64,000 bases of DNA, from the NCBI GenBank assembly GCA_027315365.1, contig DAHUYF010000146.1:20215-84214 (forward strand). The letters run 5' to 3'. The position numbers were made by a program, and so were the translations under genes. Positions 17,173 to 26,025 of this stretch are shown here, one piece after another (within the stretch, counting starts at the first letter, position 1; every line of letters begins with the position of its first letter). The DNA comes from Rhodospirillales bacterium. GTDB lineage: Bacteria; Pseudomonadota; Alphaproteobacteria; ATCC43930; CGMCC-115725. The notes under the pieces were generated by a model that saw nothing but the letters and a program-made list of their open reading frames with translations, was not told the origin of the DNA and did no database searches.

Positions 17173-17798
17173 CGCGGTGGTGGTGGGTGCGGCACGCGCC
17201 GGTGACGGTGAACGAGGGTCGCTGCTACGGCCAGACCGACCATCCCTGCGACGTGACAGACGCTGCCGCCTTCGCCGGGCTGGCGCAGAAGCTGCCGCGG
17301 GACGCGGTGTGGATCACCAGCCCGCTGCAGCGCACGCATATGACCGCGACCGGCATCGTCCGCGCCGGCCTGCCCGGTCCCGATCCCATTCCCGGCCCCG
17401 GCGTGCTGGTCGAGCCCGATCTCATCGAGCAGCATTTCGGCGACTGGCAGGGCCGTTCCTATGCCGAGCTGGCGCAGCTGAACGGCAATCTCTGGCCGCG
17501 CTTCTGGCTCGGCGCGGCGCATGAGAGGCCGCCCGGCGGCGAGAGCTTCGTCGATCTCATGGCGCGCGCGCATCCCGCCATCGAGCGGCTGTCGCGCGCG
17601 CATGCCGGGCGCGACATCATTGCGGTCACCCATGGCGGCACCATCCGCGCGGCGGTGGCGCAGGCGCTCGGCCTCACGCCCGAGGCGTCGCTGGCGCTCA
17701 GCATCGACAACCTGTCGCTGACCCGGATCGAGCACTTCCCCGGCTCGGACACCGCGCATCCCTGGCGCGTCGCCGCGGTCAACCAGACGCCGGTGTAG
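17160..17798 (+). CDS. cobC: Alpha-ribazole phosphatase-type histidine phosphatase
   Basis: 212 residues of the histidine phosphatase (phosphoglycerate mutase-like) superfamily. The phosphohistidine motif reads WWVRHAPV, with RHA in place of the common RHG. The acidic residue lies in EQHFGDWQGRSY and the second catalytic His in AVTHGGTIRAA. The cobS overlap and the cobalamin context support alpha-ribazole-5-phosphate dephosphorylation rather than a glycolytic role. Length is typical. Confidence 0.85.
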   Translation: MGDVTRWWWVRHAPVTVNEGRCYGQTDHPCDVTDAAAFAGLAQKLPRDAVWITSPLQRTHMTATGIVRAGLPGPDPIPGPGVLVEPDLIEQHFGDWQGRSYAELAQLNGNLWPRFWLGAAHERPPGGESFVDLMARAHPAIERLSRAHAGRDIIAVTHGGTIRAAVAQALGLTPEASLALSIDNLSLTRIEHFPGSDTAHPWRVAAVNQTPV

Positions 17799-17807
17799 GC
17801 GCTTCCT

Positions 17808-17921
17808 CTAAGGCCGCACCAGGAAGACGATCAGCACCGCGACGCCGCCGGCGATCAGCGTGTAGCCGAGGGTCGGCGTCGTGCCGCAATTCAGGAACAG
17901 ATTGTCGATGACCGAGCACAT
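17808..17921 (-). CDS. Small single-pass membrane protein (37 residues)
   Basis: The reverse strand holds a 37-codon frame from ATG at 17921 to TAG at 17808. It is preceded by GGTGGAGG at ideal spacing. The product has a short polar N-terminus with two cysteines (MCSVIDNLFLNCG) and one clear hydrophobic helix (LIAGGVAVLIVFLV) ending RP. It lies between cobC and the cobalamin riboswitch, on the opposite strand. It is not the His-rich CbtB cobalt-transport subunit. No family is recognised. The ribosome site and membrane helix argue that it is real. Confidence 0.5.
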   Translation of the reverse strand: MCSVIDNLFLNCGTTPTLGYTLIAGGVAVLIVFLVRP

Positions 17922-18144
17922 GGGCTGCCTCCACCGCGTCGGCGCCGCCATCGCACAGCCTGCGGGCTTTGCTCTCTATCTGGTGGCGGCATAAAGCGGT
18001 CCCCAGAAGAATCGCCGGTGATTCGCGGGAGGTTTTAGTCGAGGCCTGCGCGCTGTCCTTTGCCGTCGCCGCCGTCGATTTGACGAGCACGCCAAATCGC
18101 CCCGCCCACGACTTCGTTTCCCCCTCGCTGGCTTCCTGCCGTCT

Positions 18145-18320
18145 GCCGTGCTAGCGTCGGCCTCGCGACGAGACAGGGAAGTCCGGTGCGATGCCGGCGC
18201 TGCCCCCGCAACTGTAAGCGGCGAGATCGCGGCAAAGACAGCCACTGGCCGGTGCGAGCCGGCCGGGAAGGCGCCGCGGTCGACGACCCCGAGCCAGGAG
18301 ACCTCCTCGTTGCGCCCTTG
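18145..18320 (+). promoter_or_regulatory. Cobalamin (AdoCbl) riboswitch
   Basis: The conserved core is unmistakable. GGGAAGTCCGGTGCGATGCC is followed by GCTGCCCCCGCAACTGTAAG and, after further stems, by the B12 box AGCCAGGAGACC (18292-18303). The boundaries given are approximate. It precedes cobU by about 30-50 nt and so should reduce expression of cobU, cobW and perhaps cobN onward when adenosylcobalamin is plentiful. It is the only such element seen in the window. Confidence 0.95.
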
Positions 18321-18350
18321 CAACCGATGATCCTCGGGCGGAGGAACGTC

Positions 18351-18908
18351 TTGCCGGAACGAGCCGATGTGTCTTCGCCGTCTGCGCCGCCGCCGCGCCT
18401 GTCGCTGGTGCTGGGCGGTGCGCGCTCGGGCAAGAGCCGCTACGCCGAAGGCCTGATCGAGGCGGCCTCCGAGCGGGCGCTCTATCTCGCCACCGCCGAG
18501 GCGCGCGATGCCGAGATGCAGGACCGCATCCGCCGCCACCGCGCGCGGCGCGGGCCGCGCTGGACGACGCTCGAGGAGCCCTTCGCCCTCGCCGACCGGC
18601 TGCCGGCCGAGGCGCGTCCCGATCGCCCGATCCTGGTCGACTGCCTCACCCTGTGGCTCTCCAACCATCTGCTCGCCGGGCACGATATCGACGCCGAGAT
18701 CGCGGCGCTCGACGCCGCGCTGCCCGGCCTCGGCGGGCCGGTGGTGTTCGTCGCCAACGAGGTCGGCCTCGGCATCGTGCCGGAGAACGCGCTCGCCCGC
18801 GCCTTCCGCGACCATGCCGGCCGGCTCAACCAGACCGTCGCAGCGCGCGCCGACCGCGTCGTCTTCATCGCCGCCGGGCTGCCGCTCGTGCTCAAGGAAC
18901 CCAATTGA
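18351..18908 (+). CDS. cobU: Adenosylcobinamide kinase/adenosylcobinamide-phosphate guanylyltransferase
   Basis: 185 residues. It phosphorylates adenosylcobinamide and transfers GMP to it. The P-loop is GGARSGKS, and the guanylylation region reads FVANEVGLGIVPENALARAF followed by AGRLNQTVA, a hallmark of CobU/CobP. The start is uncertain. TTG at 18351 has GGAGG 6 nt upstream and is preferred. ATG at 18327 and GTG at 18369 are alternatives. It is the first gene after the riboswitch. The cobW start overlaps its stop by one base (TGATG). Confidence 0.92.
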   Translation: MPERADVSSPSAPPPRLSLVLGGARSGKSRYAEGLIEAASERALYLATAEARDAEMQDRIRRHRARRGPRWTTLEEPFALADRLPAEARPDRPILVDCLTLWLSNHLLAGHDIDAEIAALDAALPGLGGPVVFVANEVGLGIVPENALARAFRDHAGRLNQTVAARADRVVFIAAGLPLVLKEPN

Positions 18909-19933
18909 TGCGCAAGATTCCCGCGACCATCGTCACCGGCTTTTTGGGCGCCGGCAAGACCAGCCTCATCCGCCATCTCCTCGCCCGGGCCGGGGGCCGC
19001 CGCATCGCGCTGATCATCAACGAGTTCGGCGAGCTCGGCATCGACCGCGAGATCCTGCTCGGCTGCGGCGTCGAGAGCTGCGGCGAAGAGGATGTGATCG
19101 AACTGGCCAATGGCTGCATCTGCTGCACCGTCGCCGAAGATTTCCTGCCGACCATCGCGGCGCTGCTGGCACGCCCGGCGCCGCCCGAGCACATTGTCAT
19201 CGAGACTTCGGGCCTCGCGCTGCCCAAGCCGCTGGTGCAGGCCTTCGCCTGGCCCGAGGTAAAGGCGCGGGTCACCGTCGACGGCGTCGTCGCGGTGATC
19301 GACGCGGCGGCAGTGGCGGCCGGGCGCTTTGCCGCCGATCCCGCGGCCCTCGCCGCGCAGCGCGCCGCCGATCCCGCGCTCGACCACGACAATCCGCTGG
19401 AAGAAGTGTTCGGCGACCAGCTCGCCTGCGCCGATCTCGTCGTGCTCAACAAGAGCGATCTGCTCACCGCCGACGACCTGGCCGCGGTCGAAAGCGCGAC
19501 GCGCGCGCGGCTGCGGCCGGCGGTGAAGCTGCTGCGCGCCACCGCGGGCGCCGTGGCGCCGGCGCTGCTGCTCGGGCTCGCCGCCGCCGCCGAGGACGAT
19601 CTCGCCGCGCGGCCCTCGCATCACGATCTCGAGGGCACGCATGATCACGAGGATTTCGAGAGTTTCGTCGTCGCGCGCGGGCCGGTCGCCGATCCCCAGC
19701 GCTTCCTCGACCGGCTCGGCGCCGTCATCGCCGCGCATGACGTGCTGCGCTTGAAGGGCTTCCTCGACGTGCCCGGCAAGGAGTTCCGCCAGGTGGTGCA
19801 GGGCGTCGGAGCGCGGCTGCAGTATTATTTCGACCGGCCCTGGCGCGCCGGCGAGCCGCGCCGCAGCCATCTCGTCGTCATCGGCCGCAAAGGCCTCGAC
19901 CGCGCCGCGATCTCCGCGGCGCTGCTGGCATGA
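18908..19933 (+). CDS. cobW: CobW-type GTPase metallochaperone
   Basis: 341 residues of the COG0523 G3E GTPase family. Walker A is GFLGAGKTS (11-19), the metal-binding CxCC motif is GCICC (69-73), the guanine specificity motif is LNKSD, and a CobW C-terminal domain follows. A His/Asp patch (SHHDLEGTHDHEDFESF) may bind metal. In late-insertion pathways CobW is thought to deliver cobalt to CobNST, and its place between cobU and cobN fits. Translation is coupled to cobU. Confidence 0.93.
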   Translation: MRKIPATIVTGFLGAGKTSLIRHLLARAGGRRIALIINEFGELGIDREILLGCGVESCGEEDVIELANGCICCTVAEDFLPTIAALLARPAPPEHIVIETSGLALPKPLVQAFAWPEVKARVTVDGVVAVIDAAAVAAGRFAADPAALAAQRAADPALDHDNPLEEVFGDQLACADLVVLNKSDLLTADDLAAVESATRARLRPAVKLLRATAGAVAPALLLGLAAAAEDDLAARPSHHDLEGTHDHEDFESFVVARGPVADPQRFLDRLGAVIAAHDVLRLKGFLDVPGKEFRQVVQGVGARLQYYFDRPWRAGEPRRSHLVVIGRKGLDRAAISAALLA

Positions 19934-19961
19934 CGTCGTCGCGCCTCGCTTACCGATCGGC

Positions 19962-19989
19962 CCCCCCTCCCCCTCAAGGGGGGAGGGGA
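19962..19989. repeat. C-rich/G-rich inverted repeat between cobW and cobN
   Basis: CCCCTCCCCCTC is followed almost directly by AAGGGGGGAGGGG, giving a near-perfect stem of about 11 bp. It lies in the 70-bp cobW-cobN gap. It resembles the hairpins at 63438-63464 and 63555-63582, so it is probably one copy of a dispersed palindromic element. It may attenuate readthrough into cobN, but there is no T-run. Confidence 0.5.
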
Positions 19990-20003
19990 TATGAAGCCTC
20001 GCC

Positions 20004-23000
20004 ATGCATCTCCTAGCCGCGCAATCCGGCAGCATCGGCGACGGCGCCGCGGCGGTCGAGCTCGGCCAGACGCCGGGCGACATTGTCGTGCTGTCGGCGG
20101 CGGATAGCGAGATCGCCTGCCTCGCCGCGGCGCAGCGCCGGCGCGTCGCGGACGATCCCGCCGCGCCCAGCCTCCGGCTCGCCAGCCTGCTGCGCCTTGG
20201 CCACAATTATTCCGTCGACCGCCATGTCGAGACCGTGCTGTCGCGGGCGCGGCTTGTCATCGTTCGGCTGCTGGGCGGCAGCGGCTATTGGCGCTACGGC
20301 GTCGAGCGTCTCGCCGAGCTGGCGCGCGGCCGCGGCCTCTTGCTGGCCTTGCTGCCGGGCGACGACCAGCCCGATGCCGAGCTGGCGCAGCTGTCGACGC
20401 TCGCCCCCGAGGCGATGCACCGGCTCTGGCGCTACCTCGCCGAAGGCGGTGCCGGCAATGCCGAGCAGTTCCTGCGCTATGCCGCGAGCCTGATCGGCGG
20501 TACGGCCGCCTGGCGCGAGCCCGCGCCCTTGCTGCGCGCCGGGATTTACTGGCCGGGGCGGGAGAGCGTCGACCTCGCCGCGTTGCGCGCGCAGTGGCGG
20601 CCCGAGGCGCCGGTGGCGGCGGTCGTCTTTTATCGCGCGCTGGTGCAGGCGGCGAACACCGCGCCGGTCGATGCGCTGATCGCCGCGCTTCAGGCGCGCG
20701 GCCTCAACCCGCTGCCGCTCTATGCGCAAAGCCTCAAGGACGCGCAGGCGGCGGCGATCCTCGGCCAGGCGCTGGCCGCGGCGGCGCCCGACATCGTGCT
20801 GAACGCCACCGGCTTCGCCGTCTCGGCGCCGGGCGAGCCGCATCGTCCGGGCGTGCTCGACGCCGCCGACTGCCCGGTGCTGCAGGTGATCTTCGCCGGC
20901 GGTGAGGAGAGCGCCTGGCGCCAGGGCACGCGCGGCCTCGATGCCCGCGACATCGCCATGAACGTGGCGCTGCCCGAGATCGACGGCCGCATCATCACCC
21001 GCGCGCTCTCGTTCAAGGCGGCAGCGCGCCGCGATCCCCTGACCGAGGCCGATCTCGTCTGCTATGCGCCGGTGGCGGACCGCATCGGTTTCGTCGCCGA
21101 TCTCGCGCGCAACTGGGTGCGGCTGCGCCGCACGCCGCCGGAAGAGCGCCGGATCGCGCTGGTGCTGGCGAACTATCCCGGGCGCGACGGCCGCATCGGC
21201 AACGGCGTCGGCCTCGACACTCCGCAATCGGTGATCGTGGCGCTGCGCGCGCTGGCCGAGGCGGGGTACCGCGTCGGCGAGATCCCGCCGGACGGCGATG
21301 CGCTGATTGGCGCGCTGCGCGCCGGCCCGACCAACAGCGCCGACGGCCGCCGCCGCGCCGCCGAGGAGGGCTTCTCGCGCGCCGATTACGCCGCCTATTT
21401 CGCGGTGCTGCCGCGCACGGCGCAGGACGCGGTGACCGCGCGCTGGGGTGCGCCGGAACGCGATCCCGCCTTCCGCGAGAGCCGCCTCGATTGCGGCAGC
21501 TTCGCCATCCCGGCGCTGCGCTTCGGCAATGTCGCGGTGGCGATCCAGCCGTCGCGCGGCTACGACATCGACCCCGCCGCGAGCTATCACGCGCCCGATC
21601 TGGTGCCGCCGCACGGCTATCTCGCTTTCTACGCCTGGCTCGCCGACGGCTTGCGCGCCCAGGCGGTGGTGCATATGGGCAAGCACGGAAATCTCGAATG
21701 GCTGCCGGGCAAGGCGCTGGCGCTCTCGGCCGAATGCTTCCCCGAGGCGGCGCTCGGGCCGTTGCCGCATCTCTACCCCTTCATCGTCAACGATCCCGGC
21801 GAGGGGACGCAAGCCAAGCGCCGCGCCCAGGCGGTGATCGTCGATCACCTGACGCCGCCGCTGACCCGCGCCGAGAGCTATGGTCGCCTCGCCGAGCTGG
21901 AACGCCTGGTCGACGAGTATTACGCCGCCGCGGCCGGCGATCCGCGCCGGCTGCCGGTGCTCGGCGCCGAGATCGTCGAGCTGGTGCGCGCCACCGGGCT
22001 CGACCGCGATTGCGGCATCTCGCTGAGCGACGGCCGCGACGCGGCGCTGGGCAAGCTCGACGCCTATCTCTGCGAGCTGAAGGAGATGCAGATCCGCGAC
22101 GGCCTGCACGTCTTCGGCCGCGCCCCGGACGGCGCGCAGCTCGCCGATCTGCTGGTGGCGCTGACGCGCCTGCCGCGCGGGAAGGCGCCGGGCCAGGCCT
22201 CGCTGATCCGCGCGCTGGCCGCCGATCTCGCCCTCGATTTCGACCCGCTCGACGCGGCGCTCGGCGCGCCCTGGACCGGGCCGCGGCCGGCGGCGCTTGC
22301 CGGCGACGCGCCCTGGCGCAGCGCCGGCGACACGGTGGAGCGGCTGGAGCTTCTGGCGCTGCGCCTGGTGACCGGCGAGGCCGCGCCGGAGGGCGTGTGG
22401 ACGCGCACCCGCGCCGTGCTCGACGCCATCGCGCGCGAGATCAAGCCGGCGGTCGAGGCCTGCGGCGCGGCCGAGCTCGACGGGCTGCTGTGCGGGCTCG
22501 CCGGGCGCTTTGTCGCACCCGGCCCCTCGGGCGCGCCGACGCGCGGCCGGCCCGAGGTGCTGCCGACGGGGCGCAATTTCTATTCGCTCGACAGCCGCGC
22601 GGTGCCGACGCCGGCGGCCTGGCAGCTCGGCTGGAAATCGGCGCAGCTTCTGGTCGAACGTCATGCACAGGAGCATGGGAGATATCCCCGCCGCCTCGCG
22701 CTTTCCGCCTGGGGCACCGCCAACATGCGCACCGGCGGCGACGACGTGGCGCAGGCGCTGGCGCTGATGGGCGTGCGGCCGCAATGGGAAGCGAAGACCG
22801 GCCGCGTCCAGGGATTCGAAGTCCTGCCGGCGCGCCTGCTCGACCGGCCGCGGGTCGACGTCACCTTGCGCGTCTCGGGCTTCTTCCGCGACGCCTTCCC
22901 CAATCTCATCGCGCTGGTCGACAGCGCCGCGCGTGCCGTGGCGGCGCTCGACGAGCCCGCCGAGGTCAATCCGCTCGCCGACCGCGTCGCCGCCGACCGC

Positions 23001-23756
23001 GCCCGGCTGGAAGCGGCGGGCGTCGATGCCGAGACCGCTTTGCTTCGCGCCGGCTATCGCGTCTTCGGCGCCAAGCCCGGTGCCTATGGCGCGGGGCTGC
23101 AGGCGCTGATCGACGAGCGCGGCTGGCAGGACGAGCGCGACCTCGCCGAGGCCTATCTTGCCTGGGGCGGCTTTGCCTATGGTGCCGGCGCCGAGGGCGC
23201 GGCGGAGCCGGCGCTCTTCCGCGAGCGCCTGGAGCATGTCGAGGCGGTGGTGCAGAACCAGGACAATCGCGAGCACGACCTGCTCGACAGCGACGACTAC
23301 TATCAGTTCGAAGGCGGGCTTGCGGTCGCCGTGCGCCACCTCTCGGGTGCCGCGCCGGTGGTCTATCACAACGACCATTCGCGCCCCGAGAGCCCGCGCA
23401 TCCGCACCCTCGAGGAAGAGATCGGCCGCGTTCTCCATGCCCGCGTGGTCAATCCCAAATGGCTTAAGGGCGTGATGCGCCACGGCTACAAGGGCGGCTT
23501 CGAGATGGCGGCGACGGTGGATTATCTCTTCGCCTTTGCCGCCACGACGCGCGCGGTCCGGGACCATCATTTCGACGCGGTCTACGAGGCCTATCTCGAA
23601 AACGCCGAGAGTCGCGGCTTTCTCGCGGCGCACAATCCCGACGCGCTCGCCGAGATCGCGGAGCGCCTGGGCGAGGCGATCGACCGGGGCCTGTGGCGAC
23701 CGCGGCGCAACAGCGTGCGCGAGGCGCTTGCGGCGCTGGCGGCGGGGCGGCGATGA
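20004..23756 (+). CDS. cobN: Cobaltochelatase subunit CobN
   Basis: 1250 residues, close to the usual CobN length. It is the large ATP-dependent chelatase subunit that inserts cobalt into hydrogenobyrinic acid a,c-diamide. Family landmarks include VVHMGKHGNLEWLPGKALALS, NDPGEGTQAKRRAQAVIVDH, SAWGTANMRTGGDD and QNQDNREHDLLDSDDYYQFEGG. The AAA+ partner subunits (CobS/CobT chelatase or ChlD-like) are not in the window and must lie elsewhere. It ends in an ATGA overlap with cobO. The start at 20004 lacks an ideal ribosome site but fits the family N-terminus. Confidence 0.95.
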   Translation: MHLLAAQSGSIGDGAAAVELGQTPGDIVVLSAADSEIACLAAAQRRRVADDPAAPSLRLASLLRLGHNYSVDRHVETVLSRARLVIVRLLGGSGYWRYGVERLAELARGRGLLLALLPGDDQPDAELAQLSTLAPEAMHRLWRYLAEGGAGNAEQFLRYAASLIGGTAAWREPAPLLRAGIYWPGRESVDLAALRAQWRPEAPVAAVVFYRALVQAANTAPVDALIAALQARGLNPLPLYAQSLKDAQAAAILGQALAAAAPDIVLNATGFAVSAPGEPHRPGVLDAADCPVLQVIFAGGEESAWRQGTRGLDARDIAMNVALPEIDGRIITRALSFKAAARRDPLTEADLVCYAPVADRIGFVADLARNWVRLRRTPPEERRIALVLANYPGRDGRIGNGVGLDTPQSVIVALRALAEAGYRVGEIPPDGDALIGALRAGPTNSADGRRRAAEEGFSRADYAAYFAVLPRTAQDAVTARWGAPERDPAFRESRLDCGSFAIPALRFGNVAVAIQPSRGYDIDPAASYHAPDLVPPHGYLAFYAWLADGLRAQAVVHMGKHGNLEWLPGKALALSAECFPEAALGPLPHLYPFIVNDPGEGTQAKRRAQAVIVDHLTPPLTRAESYGRLAELERLVDEYYAAAAGDPRRLPVLGAEIVELVRATGLDRDCGISLSDGRDAALGKLDAYLCELKEMQIRDGLHVFGRAPDGAQLADLLVALTRLPRGKAPGQASLIRALAADLALDFDPLDAALGAPWTGPRPAALAGDAPWRSAGDTVERLELLALRLVTGEAAPEGVWTRTRAVLDAIAREIKPAVEACGAAELDGLLCGLAGRFVAPGPSGAPTRGRPEVLPTGRNFYSLDSRAVPTPAAWQLGWKSAQLLVERHAQEHGRYPRRLALSAWGTANMRTGGDDVAQALALMGVRPQWEAKTGRVQGFEVLPARLLDRPRVDVTLRVSGFFRDAFPNLIALVDSAARAVAALDEPAEVNPLADRVAADRARLEAAGVDAETALLRAGYRVFGAKPGAYGAGLQALIDERGWQDERDLAEAYLAWGGFAYGAGAEGAAEPALFRERLEHVEAVVQNQDNREHDLLDSDDYYQFEGGLAVAVRHLSGAAPVVYHNDHSRPESPRIRTLEEEIGRVLHARVVNPKWLKGVMRHGYKGGFEMAATVDYLFAFAATTRAVRDHHFDAVYEAYLENAESRGFLAAHNPDALAEIAERLGEAIDRGLWRPRRNSVREALAALAAGRR

Positions 23757-24376
23757 GCGAGCCCTCCGAGAGCGAGGCCGATCTCAACCGCCGCCATGCC
23801 GAGAAGATGGCCAAGCGCAAGGCGGCGCGCGCCAAGATGCTGGCGACCAAGACCGAGGAGCGCGGCCTGGTCATCGTCCATACCGGCACCGGCAAGGGCA
23901 AATCCACCGCCGCCTTCGGCATGGTCATGCGCTGCCTCGGCCACGGCATGCGCGTCGGCATCGTGCAGTTCATCAAGGGCGCCTGGAATACCGGCGAACG
24001 CCACGTGCTCGATCGCTTCCCCGATCTCGTCACCTGCCGCGCCATGGGCGAGGGCTTCACCTGGGACACGCAGGACCGTGCCCGCGACATCGCCGCGGCG
24101 CGCGCCGCCTGGGCGGCGGCCAAGACGATGATCGCCGATCCCGCCTATCGCCTGGTGCTGCTCGACGAACTCAATATCGTGCTGCGCTACGACTACCTCG
24201 ACATCGCCGAGGTGGTCGAGACGCTGCAGCGCAAGCCGCGCGACCTCCACGTCGTCGTCACCGGCCGCAACGCCAAGCCGGAGCTGATCGCGATCGCCGA
24301 TCTCGTCACCGAGATGACGCTGGTGAAGCATCCCTTCCGCGGCGGCGTCAAGGCACAGGCCGGGATCGAATTCTGA
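23753..24376 (+). CDS. cobO: Cob(I)yrinic acid a,c-diamide adenosyltransferase
   Basis: 207 residues of the CobA/CobO/BtuR adenosyltransferase family. An N-terminal Lys/Arg-rich helix precedes the P-loop-like ATP site [26 protein letters not shown] and [14 protein letters not shown] are further family motifs. It attaches the adenosyl group to cobalt. The ATG at 23753 overlaps the cobN stop codon (ATGA), and cobQ follows after a single base. Confidence 0.95.
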   Translation: MSEPSESEADLNRRHAEKMAKRKAARAKMLATKTEERGLVIVHTGTGKGKSTAAFGMVMRCLGHGMRVGIVQFIKGAWNTGERHVLDRFPDLVTCRAMGEGFTWDTQDRARDIAAARAAWAAAKTMIADPAYRLVLLDELNIVLRYDYLDIAEVVETLQRKPRDLHVVVTGRNAKPELIAIADLVTEMTLVKHPFRGGVKAQAGIEF

Positions 24377-24377
24377 G

Positions 24378-25853
24378 ATGCCGCGCCGCACCCCCGCGCT
24401 GATGCTGCAAGGCACCGGCTCCGATGTCGGCAAGTCGCTGCTGGTGGCGGGGCTGGCGCGCGCGCTGACGCGGCGCGGCCTCGCGGTGCGGCCGTTCAAG
24501 CCGCAGAACATGTCGAACAACGCTGCGGTCACCGGACAGGGCGGCGAGATCGGCCGCGCCCAGGCGCTGCAGGCGCGTGCTTGCGGCGTGCCGCCCAGCG
24601 CCGACATGAATCCGGTGCTGCTCAAGCCGCAATCGGAGCAAGGCGCGCAGGTGGTGGTGGAAGGCCGGCTCTTCGGCGCGGCAAGCGCGCGCGACTATCA
24701 CGCGCTGAAGCCGGTGCTTTTGCCGCGCGTTCTGGCAAGCTTCGAGCGGCTCTCGGCGGCGGCCGACATCGTGCTGGTCGAAGGTGCGGGCAGCGCCGCG
24801 GAGGTCAATCTGCGCGCCGGCGACATCGCCAATATGGGCTTTGCCGAGGCGGCGGACGTGCCGGTGGTGCTGGTCGGCGACATCGACCGCGGCGGCGTCA
24901 TCGCCGCGCTGGTCGGCACGCAGGCGCTGCTGGCGCCGGCCGAATGCGATCGCCTCAAGGGCTACATCGTCAACAAATTCCGCGGCGATCCCCGCCTGTT
25001 CGACGGTGCGCTCGACGTCCTGCGCGCCCGCACCGGCCTCGACTGCCTGGGCGTCGTGCCGTTCTTCGCCGCGGCGCGCGACCTCCCGGCCGAGGATGGC
25101 GTGGCGCTCGACGGCTGGACGCGGCTGGCGCGGCGCGAGGGCGCGCTCCGCATCGTCGTGCCGCGGCTGCCGCGCATCGCCAATTTCGACGATCTCGATC
25201 CGCTCGCCGCCGAGCCTGGCGTGGCGCTCGATCTGGTGGCGCCCGGCCGTGCCCTGCCGCCGGCCGATCTCGTGCTGCTGCCGGGCTCGAAGGCGACGCT
25301 CGCCGATCTCGCCGCGCTGCGCGGCGAAGGCTGGGACATCGACCTCCTCGCCCATGCACGGCGCGGCGGCGCGGTGCTCGGCCTCTGCGCCGGCTACCAG
25401 ATGCTCGGCCGCCGCATCGCCGATCCCCTGGGGATCGAGGGTGCAGCCGGCGAGGCGCCCGGGCTCGGCCTGCTCGAGGTCGAGACCGTGCTGACCGGCG
25501 ACAAGATCCTCGCCGCGGCCGAGGGCGTCGAATTGGCGAGCGGCGCTCCGGTCGCCGGCTACGAGATGCATGTCGGGCGCACCGCCGGACCCGGTATGGC
25601 GCGGCCGATGCTGCGCCTGGGCGGGCGCGACGACGGCGCCGTCTCGGCCGACGGCCGCATCGCCGGTTGCCATCTGCACGGGGTGTTCGCCGGCGACGCC
25701 TTCCGCCGCGCCTTCCTGGCGCGGCTCGGCGGCGTCGGCGACGCCGCGCTCGATTACCAGGCGCGCGTCGAGGCCACCCTCGACGCGCTCGCGACGCATC
25801 TCGAAGCCAGCCTCGACATCCCCCGCCTGCTGGAGATCGCCCGTGCGCGGTAG
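24378..25853 (+). CDS. cobQ: Cobyric acid synthase
   Basis: 491 residues. It amidates four carboxyl groups of adenosylcobyrinic a,c-diamide using glutamine and ATP. The N-terminal DTBS-like domain begins [19 protein letters not shown], and [14 protein letters not shown] is diagnostic. The C-terminal triad-type glutamine amidotransferase has its nucleophile Cys in [11 protein letters not shown] and a His in GCHLHGVF. It converges on cbiB across a long hairpin repeat. The related earlier enzyme CobB/CbiA is not present in the window. Confidence 0.95.
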   Translation: MPRRTPALMLQGTGSDVGKSLLVAGLARALTRRGLAVRPFKPQNMSNNAAVTGQGGEIGRAQALQARACGVPPSADMNPVLLKPQSEQGAQVVVEGRLFGAASARDYHALKPVLLPRVLASFERLSAAADIVLVEGAGSAAEVNLRAGDIANMGFAEAADVPVVLVGDIDRGGVIAALVGTQALLAPAECDRLKGYIVNKFRGDPRLFDGALDVLRARTGLDCLGVVPFFAAARDLPAEDGVALDGWTRLARREGALRIVVPRLPRIANFDDLDPLAAEPGVALDLVAPGRALPPADLVLLPGSKATLADLAALRGEGWDIDLLAHARRGGAVLGLCAGYQMLGRRIADPLGIEGAAGEAPGLGLLEVETVLTGDKILAAAEGVELASGAPVAGYEMHVGRTAGPGMARPMLRLGGRDDGAVSADGRIAGCHLHGVFAGDAFRRAFLARLGGVGDAALDYQARVEATLDALATHLEASLDIPRLLEIARAR

Positions 25854-25880
25854 GGCGGCTGTCCGGTGGATCGACGTCCT

Positions 25881-25993
25881 GCGTCCTTTGACTGCTCGCT
25901 GCGCTCGCGCTCAGGATGAGGCACTTTTCTTTGTGCCACCTGCCATCTTCCTCATCCTGAGCTTGCGCCCGGAGGGCGCATGTCGAAGGACGC
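25881..25993. repeat. Long nested palindromic repeat between convergent cobQ and cbiB
   Basis: Three nested inverted repeats are visible. GCGTCCTT (25881-25888) pairs with AAGGACGC (25986-25993). CTCAGGATGAGG (25910-25921) pairs with CCTCATCCTGAG (25950-25961). GGCAC pairs with GTGCC around the TTTTCTTT loop. The unit looks like a dispersed intergenic palindromic element of the kind common in Alphaproteobacteria. Its position between convergent genes suggests it can act as a bidirectional transcription stop, by inference. Confidence 0.65.
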
Positions 25994-26025
25994 ACTGCAC
26001 CTATGCAGCGGGAACTGGCGCCGAC

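Noticed and set aside
20013..23633. 1206-codon open frame on the strand opposite cobN
   Set aside because: It is a GC-driven mirror of cobN. Its translation is low-complexity, Arg/Gly/Ala-rich, with no family motif, while the plus strand encodes a full CobN.
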